NCBI GenBank assembly: GCA_005281725.1
Contig: SSBO01000012.1
Coordinates: 14,003,088-14,067,087, forward strand
Source: Wuchereria bancrofti
Taxonomy: Eukaryota > Nematoda > Chromadorea > Rhabditida > Onchocercidae
DNA length: 64,000 nt
Direction: 5' to 3'
The notes under the pieces were generated by a model that saw only the letters and a program-made list of their open reading frames with translations, did no database searches and was not told where the DNA came from. The translations under genes and the position numbers were made by a program. Positions 35,371 through 51,939 of the stretch are shown in pieces; positions within the stretch are counted from its first letter, which is position 1, and every line of letters begins with the position of its first letter.

Positions 35371-37639
35371 ATTACCCATATAATTTTTATGGTTGCATTT
35401 TACTTTGTGTTTCACAAAAAAAACCCTCAAAATCAACTATATTTGAAATATTCATCCAATCCGATCCGATTCGACTCAATCTGATTCGGTCAATTAATTT
35501 ACTTATTTAATACATACGATATAATATTAGTGCAAATACATAAACCAAAATAAATTCTCACCTATCATTCAAGCAATCAAACATTTCACTTATAGGTTAA
35601 ATATATCTTTTATTTTTATTTTGCACTAATTTTCATGGACGTTTCAAAATCATCATCTATTGCTAGATTAGCATTAGCTTAGAGATAATTATAACTTCTA
35701 ACTATTTGAATTTACATGCACAGCTTATGAACTTTTAAATAGTCTGAAATAAATAATAATAATTTCTTTTTTAAGATATTTAAGATATTTTAAGGTAATT
35801 TTATATAATTAAGACATAATTAATAATTTTTTTTCTTTTTTTAAGAATGCATTCATCTTTCAGTACATAAATGAATCATTACGACGATTAGTGAATAAAA
35901 ATGATTACTAAATGAATTGCTGTGAATCAAACGATAATTTATCAAATTTCGCAACAATAAACAGGGCATAAAATTGCTGATTTCAATTGTGACGTAACAG
36001 AGATAGAGAGATGATAGCTATTATGGAATATTTATTCCAGCATGATAGCTCATCAGTCATATCGTGGGTATCCGATCCGATGTATATATCCATCCCTCTC
36101 ATTGTCCCCAATTTTATATTAATGCTGAATTATGATTGCTATTAAGATCAGCGTATTTTGATTTGAGATATAAAATTCATCGGATGCAATAATTTTAAAA
36201 TATAAAGATGCAGTTAAAAGAAACAAAAAAAGTGAAGCGAAAATTTTGCAAAAATAACAGATTAAACCTAAATTAAATTTAACATTAGTAAAAGTTATCA
36301 CCTATTTTCATTCTTATCATTGACTATTTATAAATTTTTTTTCTCGCTTATTTATTAATATTTTTTGGAAAGAAAAAGCATCTTACCGTTGCAAAACTTT
36401 TTTCTTTTTCTGAAATCTAAATTCAAGCTTAAAATTTTTGCAGTTTATTTTTTTTTTTTTTTGTTTTTTTTGGATTATGATTTATTCACTATCGTTTTTA
36501 TCTTTCTAGGCACTGAGTGCTGTCCAGTTTAGACAAATAAGGATATTGTTCTAGCGCCGAACAGCTGGTTATACAAAAGCTTAGGCGCAGATGAGAAAAA
36601 AAGCTAGCTGGTACGGTTGTTTACATTTGAGAGCATTCTAAATTTCAAAACAAAATGCACTTTCAAAGCCTAACCGGATTTGAAATAGTAGTAAGAGCAC
36701 CTTAGCCTAGCTGTGTTGATGATAGACATGATAGATAACAAATATGGTGATAATACTACTGATAAAAATCCATAAAGGTGGTGAATCAATGAACAATAAG
36801 AAAATTGTAATTCTCTGCCATAACTCCGTTAGCGTTTCAAAGACAACTGATCCAATAACTTTTCTAAATTTATAGCTTTTTTAAATTTATGAAAAAATTT
36901 TAAAATCTAGGAGGAAGCCTACTTATTTCTGATGTCAAGCTTTCATAATCAATCAGTTAAAATATTTCATAAAAAGAATTCATTGCCAAGAACAAAGAGT
37001 GCATGGATTTATGAATGAAGCAATCTATGCTTACAAATAAGTTTTAAATGAAGTTAGTTTTTTTAAAAAAGAAAAAAAATACCAATAGACTGAAAAATTT
37101 AATCTTTTTCCTATGGAAGGCACGTTCGTTACTTCCTTATAGAAAGAAGCATAGATAGTGCCAGGGCACTGAAAATGTCATTTATAGCCTATTTTTTGAG
37201 AAAATGTCGCACTCACCTTGCAACGATCATCCGCACGTCATATTCTCTTTTTTCAAATTGATCATTATATCAGTTACTTCTCTATTACAAATTCATTTAT
37301 TATTTTTAGACTGAAAATAAGTTTTATGTAAAAATTTGGAATTTAAATGAACTGTACACTTGAATATCATTTATGTTCCTCATTTTAAATTCAGATATTA
37401 AATCCAAATTTGACTTAAACAAACTTTAATTTGACAGTTTTAATCTGACTCAAATATTTTTCAATAGAATATCAAAATATGGAATTCTTCATCAAACTGA
37501 AATGAATTCTGTGCCACTAAATGATAGATTTATAAGTGTAACTAAAGTATGAACGATTCAAAAAACGTATAAAATTGTTCCTTTTTCTCATCGATTAATA
37601 AACAAATCTTTTAGAACAATCTCAAATATATAAACACAA

Positions 37640-37700
37640 AGCTAAAACCTTATATGTCTAAAACTCTAAAACCTCTAAAATCTAAAACCTTATATGATTT
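37640..37700. repeat. CTAAAACCTTATATG short repeats
   Basis: The element CTAAAACCTTATATG occurs twice within 60 bp, with partial CTAAAAC/CTAAAAT units between them. A related copy, CTAAAATCTTATATGATTTAA, lies near 38561. Confidence 0.6.
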
Positions 37701-40700
37701 AATTTAATGCTAAATGAATTAATCGGAAACTTTGTCGAAGTAAATAAAAATCTGACTTTTTATTCAGTGCTATAAAATAATGATGGTTTAACTTTCGTTG
37801 AATTTTTTTCCTTTCAATTTTCAAAACTTTTCTTTTTGCAAAAAAAAAAATCAAAATGTCAAATTCCAATGAAAAAAAAGGAAGAGAAGGGTGTTGATTG
37901 CATTAGAAGTTAGACATCCTCTCGGTTGAGCTTCCCGCTGACTTTTATTTGGTCTTTTTTTTCGGACATCTGAATATTTACATTTCAATTAACGCTACTC
38001 TCTTGACCTCCTTTACCTTTCATCCTTAAATAAGAGAGCAAATCAAAAGAACGAATTGCTGATAATTGTCACCTGTTGAGGGAAATTTAAGTTCTTTCTG
38101 GAAAAATTAATAAAATGTTTAAAAAAAAGAGACTTTCAAAAAGTTGAATTGTTAGTATAAATTTTCAAGGATTTTTGAAAATTTGAATGGTATATCAAAT
38201 TAACATCAAGAAAAAAACATCCAGAGAGTTTTCAGAGATCTGAATTTGTTCAATTTCGACATGTTGAAGTTAAACGAATTTGAAAATTTGTCATAATTTC
38301 ATAATTATAATTGTTAATAAATTTTCACTTACACGAAGATATAATGCAAAGTTTCAACATTATTCAGAACTTGATTAAAATAAAAATTTCAGGTGTTTAT
38401 AACTTGAAACTATAAAAAAAAGTACATTTTTCCATTATGTTAATCAATTCTTTTTGTAAAAGTATAAAACAAAAATTTAATATAATTTTCTACTCATTGC
38501 TTTGAAACAAATTATATGAATAGTGGAAAATGTCAATAATTTCATCCAAATGAGCAGTCTAAAATCTTATATGATTTAAACTAGTAGCAGCAATCGTTTG
38601 GTAAACATTTGCACGAGTGACGAATTTAGATTTAGAAAAAATAAAGCAAAATAAAAGTTTATATTTGAGAAGTGGTACGTTACCATTCCTTTAATCTTTT
38701 GATTTACATTGCTAGAGTTAATAGAATTCTTCTCTTAAAAAAATGTCTAACCTAAATATGCCATTGATAAAATTATAAATTCCAAAATATTATCACATCA
38801 TAAGTAAATTATAATTTTATGTGAAAAATAACATTTTGTTAAAAAAAGAAAGGAAAATTCTTGAAATATCATTAACTTCATTAATGTTTCATCTTCTTTC
38901 TATCACAAATTAATGAAAGAGATATATTTAATGTCCCATAAATACTTTTATGAAAAACAAGCTGTTCTAGAGAGAGAAATTGCTTGCATACAGCATGTGA
39001 CATTGTTAAATTGATTTAATTAAACATAGTTGCGAATTTTTGATGGAAGAATAAGAAAAACTCGTTTGTTCTCAATATTAAAATTTACGAGATAGAGAAG
39101 GAAAGTATGGCTAATTTAATCGTAGATATTTCGATTTATCATAAAAAAACATTGCTGTAATAATAATATAGTAATTAATAATAATAATAGTTAGTGATAA
39201 CAATAACAATAATCTATCTAATTTAATTTAGCTACGAATGATACGTCTGAATGTATATGCATTTGCTACAACAGCGATTTTATAATACAATGACTTTAGT
39301 TCACCCATTTGTAAGCCCAAAACTTTCATCCTATTACACATACAGGATTATGCAAATCAGATTATAAAATTATTTTAAAAAAATTTAAGTCGTAATTAAC
39401 TTTTGTTTCGTATTTAGTTTATAACTGTGTGACTACAAAGGGACATTATTGCATGAAGCACGACGATATTGAATGCATAGACGAAAATTCACTTTACCGT
39501 AACAGAATTTTATTGAAACTCATTTCGAAAATAAAAAAAAAGAAATGTCATATTATATAGTAAATAATAAGTCTATTTTAAGAAATACACATCAAAGCAT
39601 AAGCAAAATATATTTAATCAGAAGACATAATCTGTTACAATACATCAATAGTGGCAACAACAGGGCTATCTGAGCTGCTCCATAAAACGTGACAAAATAA
39701 TTTTGCCCCTTTAATGATCATAAATTAGATATTACTGGAAGTTACAGCGACAGTAGAGCGATTATTTCTTTTTTTTTTAACTAAATTTCACAAATAATTT
39801 TCATCTTATAGCGAATAAAAAAAGGATATAAAAAGATTTTGTAAAAATGACTAAACGAATGCTAAAAAATATGATAAAAATGGATATTCAAAAAAAAAAA
39901 TAGAATCGCTAGCACCGTTATATGAACTTCCATTAAATAGTTAATTTTGAAATTTCACATTAAACTATTACTCGTACAAAGTTTAGGAATTAAACTTTTC
40001 GGTATTGTTTTTAAAAAAAAGAAAATTATATTTTTTCAATATGTGCGAAATAAAGTAAAAATTAATATAAAAATTCAAAAAAAAAAACAAGAGTTTTAAA
40101 TTAAAAAAGGGATAGAGCTAAATATTGCAGATATTTTCAAATAGTATTAACGACATTATACTGTCTTAAAATTAAAAAAAAAACAACTAAATTTAGTGTT
40201 CATTGGTTTATTATCATTTATACGCCTTTCACAATATTTAATTAATATTTTAAATTGCTTAAAATATTTTCGTTATACACATGATAAAGCTATCACCAAA
40301 GATAAAGTTTTCATAAACCTTAAAATCTATTTGAATTCGAATTTTTAATGGTAACTTTATTACTGATTACCCTACCATAGAAGCATAGAAAAGGAACTTT
40401 CCGCCATCATAGTTACATCTGCCCAGGTACAACCGCGTATTCTTTAACTAGCCCTTATGTTAATACAGGTATTAGATAGAAAATACGGAAATTTTTCGAG
40501 AATGATAAGTGATACTCAATCAATGATAATAATCTTTACTATCATCATTCACTATTTGAGTACAATTGTAGTGACAGAAAACTGTGACGTGAAATATTTC
40601 ATCATATTAAATCCATAGAGTTACTAAGTTCAATCAACTGTAGGTAATTTCAGTCTGTCTATGAATTTTAAATTTTATTGAAAATTTGAATACTAACAGA

Positions 40701-42217
40701 AATGACAGATATATCTACAAAAGCAACAAAACGAATATTTTGAAAAAAAAAACACGAAGCTATAAAGTAACAGAAGACATTTTATCAGCATATGGTTTGA
40801 AAATTACTTCCTAGAATGATCTAATAGTCTTGATGCTTCGCATAGGATATTAAATATATTTAAAAAAAATGGAAATTGTTATCATTCAATTTAAATATTC
40901 ACTTATGTCAACTTTAAAGATATTGAATTTCAACAAAATTTATTCAAACTACTGATATCATGTTCATAGCATCCTGAATCTCATTGAGGTAATACCAGCA
41001 TTGAGAGATGACGACGCTTAATTAAGCTTTATTAATCCTATTTAAGTTATTCTTTTATAGCCTAAATTGATCGAAATTTATGAATGCTTTTCTTATTTGT
41101 TATAAAAGTTAAAATAAATGAAAATGTAAGGATGTAATTTATGACAAACCAATGGTACGAACAGGAAATGTCTTTTTTCAGATTGAATTTTATGAATAAG
41201 ATAGGTAATAGCAGCAATATATTTAATAAAATAATGAAAATATCAATAAAATAATGAGTAAAGAACTTAATTTTAAGAAGAGAGATTTGATTTGATAAAT
41301 TGTAATATAACTGAATGCATTCTTCTAAAAATTTCCATTAGCTAACCCATTGTCTGTTAATTTTTGTTTCGAAACCTGAAATCGAATATATGCTTACAGT
41401 TTGTATAGTTACAAATACAAAATTAAAGAATACTTACATTTTAAAATGGTTATTTCGTATTTCTAACATTTTAAGTATAAGATGGAAATTCCATTCCGCC
41501 TTTGATATGATTCCCAAACAATAATACTTTTTTTGCATATTAAATACTTGGTTAATTTTTATGAGAATAGCTGTGGAAAAAAAAAAATAAATAGTTAATT
41601 GACAAAAGGTAACAGTGATTAATGAACAAATTAAATAATTGAATTATTTTAATAATAAAAAATTACAAATAAAGTGATAATTTTAATTTGCAAAAATTAG
41701 CAAACGTTTATTCTAAATTTATTTTACCAAAGTAAATCGTTTAGAAAAATCATGAATTTAATTTATTTAATTTATCATTAGTTATTTCGATTTTCAATCA
41801 TTAATTCTTGCATTTACATTTCTTTTTTTTTGTTTCTAAACCAGTATTCTAATTGTTTACATTTCAGTTAGATCTAGTCTTAATTAAACTAGTCTTAGTG
41901 GACCATAACAAGTCTAAATACTAAGATGACATAAAAAGATAAACAAATAATATACATACTACTGTTATGCATAATTTCATATACTCACATATTCAAAAAT
42001 ATGTAATTTAGGTATTTAAAAAAGTAGAGCAAACAAGTTTAAAATTTGCACGCAAAACATATAGGATTGAGAATAATATTACGACAGATTTTTCAAGCTT
42101 AAAAGCTTCAAAATTTAATAAGTTTTAACTAACGTACCTGAGTGAAAAAATCGGTTATTCCGATTGCGTACGTTAAAAGATCACAAGTTGAAATATCGAC
42201 AAAATGGTGATAATTAT

Positions 42218-42246
42218 GATAATAATAATAATAATAATAATAATAT
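42218..42246. repeat. (ATA)n microsatellite
   Basis: About nine consecutive AAT/ATA triplets, just beyond the Sox stop codon on its 3' side. Confidence 0.85.
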
Positions 42247-42307
42247 GGTGTGATAGTGTATGACGAAACAACGATAATGAACATAGCAATAAATAGTGCT
42301 GCAGGTG

Positions 42308-43855
<1,548 letters not shown>

Positions 43856-43864
43856 TTGGAGACC

Positions 43865-45600
43865 CTGGAAAGTGAGAGTGGGCGGTGAATGAAATGAAAT
43901 GCGAATGAGAATGAGGATGAGAATGTAACAAAAAATACAATGAGAGAAACAATAATGATTAATTAATAGTGTAAATAAACAAGAAGAGATGAATGAAAAC
44001 AGCTTTGAAAACAGTATGATGTTGATGATGATAGCGATGATAATGATAACAGTGATAATGATGATAGGTAGGGAATGAATGAAGACAACGGTAATAGTAA
44101 TGATATTAAGTAATAATGTAATGTATTGTCCTATTGAATGAAATTTATAGGGATGGAGAAGATAGGGCGGGGAAGCTTGTCGTTTTACTACTCTTTGCAG
44201 GACGCATAAAAAAGGAAGATGAGAGCAACGTAGCGCTTCTTTGATAATACAAAATTTTGGCTTTTCAACCGGACTAACTAGCTTCAACAAAGGTAACAGG
44301 TGACAGTCACTTCTTTTCACCGCTCTTCAGCTTCAACTCCATTCACTCAACTGCACACAACACAGTTATGAGAAGAGGATGAATAAGGTATTATTTGATG
44401 TCCCTGGGTTGGGCTTTTGTTATTATTGGATGGCAATATAATGCATTCATTCATATCTGTATCTGTCCTCTTCCTAATCTTGACCTTTTTTCATTGGGGC
44501 ACTCTTTCTACCACTAATTACCAGAGATGTTAGTAATAAATTGAACTGAATAAAATGTGAATGGACTGAACTGAATTGAATTGAATTGGATTGGATTGGA
44601 TTGAATGGAAATGAATGGAATAGGACTGAATAGAGAGAGAGATGACTCCGAGAGAATTTTACAAGAAAGAAGTGGTAAGTTGCAGTGGGGAAGTACGGGT
44701 TGTATGTATGTGTGCGCCGGGCGTGAAGACCGATTACGATGAATGAATAAAAGAAAGAAGTAGTATAGCAAGCAAGTGGGCAAAGCAGCGGCATCCGAAC
44801 ATGACGAAAGGAGGTGGGATAAGATTGGATGGGTATGGAAGAGTGGGAGGAGCGACCTGAAGAGAGAGCTAGTCATCTCGTCCTTTTCCAGCCAGTTATT
44901 GGGGTACAGTGAGAAAGGGGTGGAGTTCAGGCAATGGCATGAAAGAAGATAAGGAAAAGATAGAAAGAAAAGTGAGACATACGCACTTCTAATCCTTCCT
45001 CTCCAAAAATCTTGGACTATTTCTCCAGATATACTTACCTTCATTTTTCTAGTATTAATATTTAAAGAAAATACTCCTAGCAAACGATTACTTCCTTGAA
45101 TTTTCGCTCTAAGCATCATAAAATCCTAGCAAATTTTTGGATTTCAATGCAAGTTAACGAACAGAGAAATAGTTGAGGCAGTGTGTAGGCAGAGACAGAT
45201 GCGAAAATGGGTGGAATGGATCGTTGTTGATTGGACGATGAGCTGATTGGCTGCTGGCAATTGGCGATGGTTATTGAGTTGATAGTATCTCGGGCACACG
45301 GGTGGTAAAAGGTATAACTTATCCTGTTGCTGTACCCGTCAGTGCCAATATTGTTATTGTTATTTTGGGATAAATTTCCGGAAAAATATTTGCGGGAAAT
45401 TACAGGAACAAAAGGCAAACAAGTTTCGGGCAGTAGCATGAAGAATGAGTGGAGCAGTACGGTGGAAGAAAGATGCAATCAGCGATAACCTCATGTTAGA
45501 TGACATCGATCAGTCGGTACATGTCATCAACCAGGCCACAATTGCATCTGTTCTCACGGATGAAGCAGTCGGTTACGGTAGGTAGGTAGTTAGGTGCATT
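43865..45600 (-). promoter_or_regulatory. Immediate upstream region of the Sox gene
   Basis: This should hold the Sox 5' UTR and proximal promoter. It is less AT-biased than the desert further upstream. It contains GAATGA/GATGAT-type repeats (43883-43930 and 44020-44070) and a degenerate GAATT/GGATT array at 44566-44640. Long minus-strand frames here (43565-44320, 44474-45119, 45116-45478) are open because of these repeats and pyrimidine-rich sequence. They show no conserved protein features and I do not call them. Confidence 0.45.
44566..44640. repeat. Degenerate GAATT/GGATT tandem repeat
   Basis: Successive units GAATT GAATT GAATT GGATT GGATT GGATT, then GAATGGAAAT-type units. The motif is the same as the large array at 54226-54634. 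Confidence 0.8.
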
Positions 45601-48600
45601 TCTAGGATGAAGTGCTAATTTCTTTCAGTTATTAGAAATTGAGAAAAAAAAAGCAGAAATTTTAACCAACCAGCCATTTCGCCGAATCTGTCCAGTAATC
45701 ATTGTAACTTAACAGATTTCTTTCAGTAGTAATTTTTGTTTGTTATAAAAGATATGGCATCGAAGAAGATTGCTATGAAATTTCTAATTTGCGAAGAATA
45801 GTTAACAATGTTTGATAGCAGAAACATTCGAATATTTTAAATATGAATACGTTATTTTGTTATTTACAACATTTCATAATACTCACAAATTTTATCGAAA
45901 AATGCAGAAACTATAAAATTTTTCATGAAAGTTGTAGAGTCATTTGCTTATATGATGATTCGTAGGAAAAATTCAAAGTTTAGTTGATGAAGGGAAAAAA
46001 CCATTAATAAACAATGACAATTAATAGCCAATATGAATTAGAATATATTTATGAGTAAAACAGATGAACCGTTTTTTAGTTTCAGTTGAAATCGCAGCAG
46101 CTTCAGAAAAATGTTTTTAAAAATTCCATCAATAAACAGTATCTGTCGAATAGTTGTAGATCTAGAAAATATAATTAGATAAATTTTTTGTTTTTGATAG
46201 GAATAAAAATGATAAAAGTATATTTTGTGTTGGGTAACAGTAACTAAACAATTATTACATTATCAAGTGATAATATGATCAATAAATATTAATAGATATT
46301 GTTTCCATATCAAAAAAAGTGTATTGCTTTGGTGATCGTTCCAAGCGATATTTATTGAGCAGTTCGGAAGCCGATCGCGCCGTGCCACCACTAATATTTT
46401 ACATATCAATTGAACATAAATCACCAATCATATTCTGTGTCGAAGAAAGGAATATGAATGAATAAAAATCTTCCTAAAGGAGAAATACTACCAAGCAAGC
46501 AACCAGTCACCGATCGTTATGTGCAAACAGGCAAGCATCTTATAGCACCAATACAAAATATCGCCACCTAATATTTTTTTTTCTTGAATGTTACCAATGC
46601 TTTCTTTTAAATTCGGAAAATAAATTTTTTTTTAGTTAGACATTTTATTTACTAAAATTCTAAGAATTTAGATTGAAATTTAAGAAACACTGCTAGAATT
46701 AAATAATTTGAATTGAAATGACTTTTAATGAACTGATATTCGAATTAAAGAAATTCATCAAGGCTATAAATGATTGCATAACTATAAATCATCTTTGTTT
46801 ACTTAAAAGTTCCCAAACGAATCCTTGATTACACCTCTTATTTTCAGCATTCCTAGCTTAATTACTGAGAACTTCAATTAAGAGCTAAAAGTAATTTTCG
46901 CATCAAAACTATTACAACCGAAGTTCTCAAGCAAAGGAAAATGATTTTGCCATGCAAATAAAATATGCCTAAATTATTTAATTTATTTAAATATGATTTA
47001 AAGTTTTAAACTTCGACAATAAATTCTTAATGCAATCGTTTTCGTAAATATTTTTGCAAATATTTTTGGTCAGCAAAAAAAAAAAAAACACTTCTAAAAT
47101 ATAACACTTTGAAAAGAGTCATTCTTCTAAAAAAAGACTTTTGTGACACAAAATAACATTGATTGATTAACCATAATAGCAATACCCATATAACATTAAA
47201 ACATTTCAAAATATCCATTATCTCTTGCAAATGATAAAGTAATTTGCAATTATACATTATAACTTTTAGTATAACTGTACTGGTAATAAAAGATATCACA
47301 AAAAAAAATTAAATTAACAGCGCCATGAAAACAAGCGTATCCAATAACTACAATATACTTAATGTAATGCTAAATCGTATTACTATAACAATAACATCTA
47401 TCACAATAATATTAATTCATAATGATAAGGTGATGACCCCTTTTGAAGGTTCTACCCCCTGTGGTATTTTCACACCCATTACGAATGAAACCACTAGCTG
47501 TGTCTGCATTACATTACTCTGTGAAAGTGATACGTTGTTCAATTGTGCAATAAGATGGATTCATATCCTCTTAACTTTATTGTTCAGGTACATCCATCAC
47601 TACAAAGCAAATATTTGAACAATCTCAAACAATAGCTTATCTTTATTTGTCATTTAATTGATGGGAATAATTTTGAGCGGCTAAATAAAGCTTAAAAACA
47701 ATAAACCATTTTAATGTTACTTAGAAATCAAAAATTATAACTGTTTCGAGAGACCAAATTTCTATCATAAATTGTTACAAATATTAAATTTTAGAAAAAT
47801 TTTAAACATTTCCTGCTACATTTCCATATATTTTCATTTTATGTATTTTAAGCATCACTTTTTTCAAGAAGTTTAGCATCAGCGCTATCTAAATGAATCT
47901 AAATAAAAAAAGGAAGATTCTGAAGAAAAAGAAAAAATTTCAGCTGATTGAAAAATAAATAAAGATAAAACATGCGTCTAAGATTTTTTGCAAAATCAGT
48001 AAGTGGAAATTAGGAATTACATTATAAAATTTCACAGCGGAGAATTTATGCATACTAGAGTCTGAACCATTCCCTTATTTATTTTTTCAAAAAACTGTAA
48101 ATCACAAAAATAAAATGTAAAAAACCTTAGCTAATTAACGTGATGTTCGAGAATGTACTACACAAGAATTCACCGTTTTTAAAACATGGCTTTATGACTC
48201 ATGGATGGAAAATTAGAAGTAAACAATTTCTTGAAATCGAAAAGTGCAACTATTGATGATAATATCGTTTAAACTATTTCATATTTATTTGAAACTTTTA
48301 AAATGTAGTTTATTAACAACCACTTAATCTGACGAAATGTGTTCAAAAGTTACGCTTATATTTTAGTTAGCATTTCTAGGTCATCGTAGTGTCATCATGT
48401 CTGCAAAATGACTTATCATTTCTGTCTCCTCAATAAGCAAACTCATTTCAACTTCTATGACCACTTTTTTATAAATCAATTTTACCGAAATGATTGCATA
48501 GTTTGAACGATATAGAAAAATATATAATAACCTGTTCTGTATCATTATAATGTGGTTAAAACTTGTTTCGTCACATAAATTCGAGAGAACTTTCGAAGAA

Positions 48601-51600
48601 GTATGGATTTGGGATGGATTCGCTAGTTTGTCCTCACTTTCCAGCAGTGAAGTGAAATAATGGGACATTCATTGAATTATAGTAAGTCTTTAGTAAAAGT
48701 TTTCTTGACGTAATACTTATATCCACTAACTACTACATAATATAATCACTTTACATTTCACAATGAAAAACTGTAAAATAATTAGAAATATCAAAAAAGA
48801 GACATAGTAAAAAAAAAAAAAACTGGAAAAGTATGATGGCAATACAGTATCTTAATTTTCGAAATACTTTATATCTGCTATGAAATTAATGAGATATTAT
48901 GTTGATTCCGAAATGCTTAACTTTGATTGCATATTTCAACATTGATTTAATCAATTAAATAAATTATTTCATTGGTATGAACTAAAATGATGAAATATAC
49001 CTTTAATAATGAATATGGAGAAGGAAAGGAGAGGAAGAACACTGTAGAATACAACTGATGAAATAGCGATCAAATAAAATTATTTTATAGATGTACAGCA
49101 AAAAGGAATTTAAAAGGTTAAGCAGAATAATGGAATTGAAACGTTATTGGAAACAGAAATGCCAGTTGTTTCTGGCAAAACAAAAAGGTATGAAATTTTT
49201 AAATTTAAATTTCATGGAATTAAGTTTAAGAAATCAACAGAATCTGGCACATCAAATTCTTTATAATTCTTCCTGCCTTATTTAAATGATGAATCATAAT
49301 GAATAACATTAATCTGCCATCGAACTGATAAGACGTTTGCAAGTAGAAACAATGAATTTTTTTGTTATCATTAGAATGATCAATTTACGCTATTACTAGT
49401 TCAAATCAAAATAAATGGATTATTTACTTTTTATAAAAGAATATATTATTACGGAAATAACAAGTTATAACTGACGTTGTCAACGTGATTGCCAAAATGA
49501 TAGAAAGTGATAGCGATAATAGTTATTATCTCTATGATTTAAATTGTAAGTATGCTGAGGCTCAAAAGTATACATGCAAGTATGAATGCACTTGTAAGTA
49601 AGTACCAGTTGGTAGCATTATTCATAATAAGAAAACTCTAATGGGTTGAACTCATTTTTTTCATGCAAGGTAATGATGATGACAAGTTCGTGGCAACTAT
49701 TTAGCATCTACTGCAAACGAATTACATTAATTGAACTGGAAACACATAAATCGCAAAATGTTCATGATAATAGCTGTAGTGATAAATGAATTATCAGCTA
49801 CTGCAAAGGATGAAGTTATTGTTAAAGATGATTGTCCTCAAAATTTTTGAATAAGAACAAGAAGAGATGCGATAATAGTTAATTGTTTTTTTTTTTTTTT
49901 GAGTGATGCCAAAAGTTGTTTACAAGACATCTTTATTTATTAAAAATATATAGCGTATTAAAAACATTACAACATGCGACACAGATCAAGCATAACTTTA
50001 GTTCCACTACTGAATGAAAGGAGGATCACTGAAATAGGAAGAAAAGTATTTAAAAGGAAGAAAAAATATCAGGTGAAGCTTTAAGAAGTAGAAATTAAAG
50101 AACGTTTTCTTCAAATAAACAATTTTCTTGAAAATTTTTCCTTCCTCGAATAAAATTTAGGAAAATGAATTGAAGAAATTTGTTTACAAAGCATAAATAA
50201 TATATTTGAAACAGACGCTACAAGCTAAGATCCTTAGCAGAGACGAACTAAGAGTTGCAATTCCGGAACCCCCGAGCTTCATTCCGTATTCTCCTCCCAT
50301 CTCCTATAGAAAATCAACATTACTATTGTATTGTTTTCTATTGTGGAAACTTCTTTCCCTCGTGTCACTTCTCCATTCCCTAACCAAACCCGTCCCTTCC
50401 TCTTTCACTCATCTTTCATTTTCAATCCATTTCATTTATATTATGGGTAGCACTCATTTCTAATTCATTTTCAATAAGAATTCAATCAGCTATCTTTCAT
50501 CTAATTTTCTTCCACGCTTATACTATTTATTTCCGCAACATCTTCCTATGTATTCCTTTTGTTCCTTCATTTATTTGTCACTTTTTATCTTACAGATTTC
50601 CGCCAGTTCACTCCTCTTTTTCCAATTTATAATTTGAATTAGATATTGCCATTTATACCTTAATTTATACCTGCTACCTTTCCTGAATGCTATTTGTTGA
50701 AACTTAAGAAGTAAAACAGAAGTTTCATTTCTTTCCGTCCTTCTTCCAACAACAACCTTTTTCTACAGACATGTCATTTTTCTTTTTTTTAAAACAACCT
50801 TAATTTACAAAAATTTATTGAGAGAATAGAGTTCTCCGTTCTATGCTTTTCAAAATTTATGGCACAATGGAAAAGTGTCAACCGATTTATCAAAGTGTAG
50901 TAATTGATGTTAATTATATAAATCACTTTTAATTTTATCTAGCATTATAATCACCAATTAATTTAACCAACATTTCACACTATGGACTTTTTCCAATAAA
51001 TGATTAAGGAGAAAAAAGAAGTAGACATGAGTTATTTAGTCATCAGTAACCTTACAAAATATGATATCTTTGAAAATAAATTTATGGAAAACAATGATTT
51101 TTTTTTGAATTGAAAAATGATTCACTTGAAAAGTGCTAACTACCGTACAAAATGATTCACTTTAAAACAGTTGTTTTTTCACTGCTTCAAGAAATGAGTA
51201 CTAATTTAAGCTATAGAATTTTCCAGTTTGAAAAATTATAAGAAAAAATTTGACTTTTTGTTAAAGTTTTCCTCTCAAATGAGATGTGTGTTTCATTATT
51301 ATAATATAATAAATATCACTGTCAAAAAATATGTGACTTTTCTGAAATTTCTCAAAGAAATGACTTTTTTCTTTCCATATTTCTTTCATTCATCATTCAT
51401 GCAGAAAACATTGAAAATTCGATTCATTTTTTTTGCGACTAAAAATGTAAACAGTGATTTGCATGTATTTGTTTGTTTGTATATCAATTCGAGTATAAAA
51501 TAATACTTTCAGTACAGATTGTTATCCCTGTGAACCATAATTAGTTGTATTGCGCAGTGTACTGATAGTTAATTGCGCGATTCGTAAGAGATTCACAACC

Positions 51601-51939
51601 GATTACAGATCGCTGTTACTTTCAAAAACTGTGAACCCTGTCCTAGTACGTTTTTGATTATGTTACTGCATGCAACTAGTATCATCAAAGTATTAGTGCG
51701 ACAATTCAGCAATTACAGAATGCAATTAGCCTATGTTTGAACCATTTCATGCTGATACTAATATTACCGTCATTTCTTATCCTAATCATATAAATTAGAT
51801 GTTGTGGAATCTAAATCAAGATATCTCTCAACAGGTGATCTATACAGTTGTTTTGTTTACCTTTCTTATTTCATCTACTCATTTATTCTTTCTCCAATTA
51901 TTTCTTTTTCTCGAACCGATCCAGAAATCTTCTATCAAT

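Larger units (their letters stand above)
35485..42307. other. Gene-poor AT-rich stretch downstream of the Sox gene
   Basis: No coding sequence that I can support. A more complex patch lies at about 36505-36720 (includes an E-box CAGCTG near 36563 and TGTTTAC near 36617). Short repeats of CTAAAACCTTATATG occur near 37643-37696, and ATA triplets near 42220-42245. The part nearest 42307 should include the Sox 3' UTR; TTTATT at 41707-41712 could be its minus-strand AATAAA, but such hexamers are common in this base composition. Confidence 0.55.

Noticed and set aside
44474..45478. Minus-strand frames of 106, 201 and 120 codons upstream of Sox
   Set aside because: Serine/phenylalanine/proline-rich translations of repeats and pyrimidine-rich DNA, with no similarity and no supporting splice structure.
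49091..49285. 64-codon lysine-rich frame
   Set aside because: No similarity, splice context or codon structure; such frames are frequent in AT-rich DNA.
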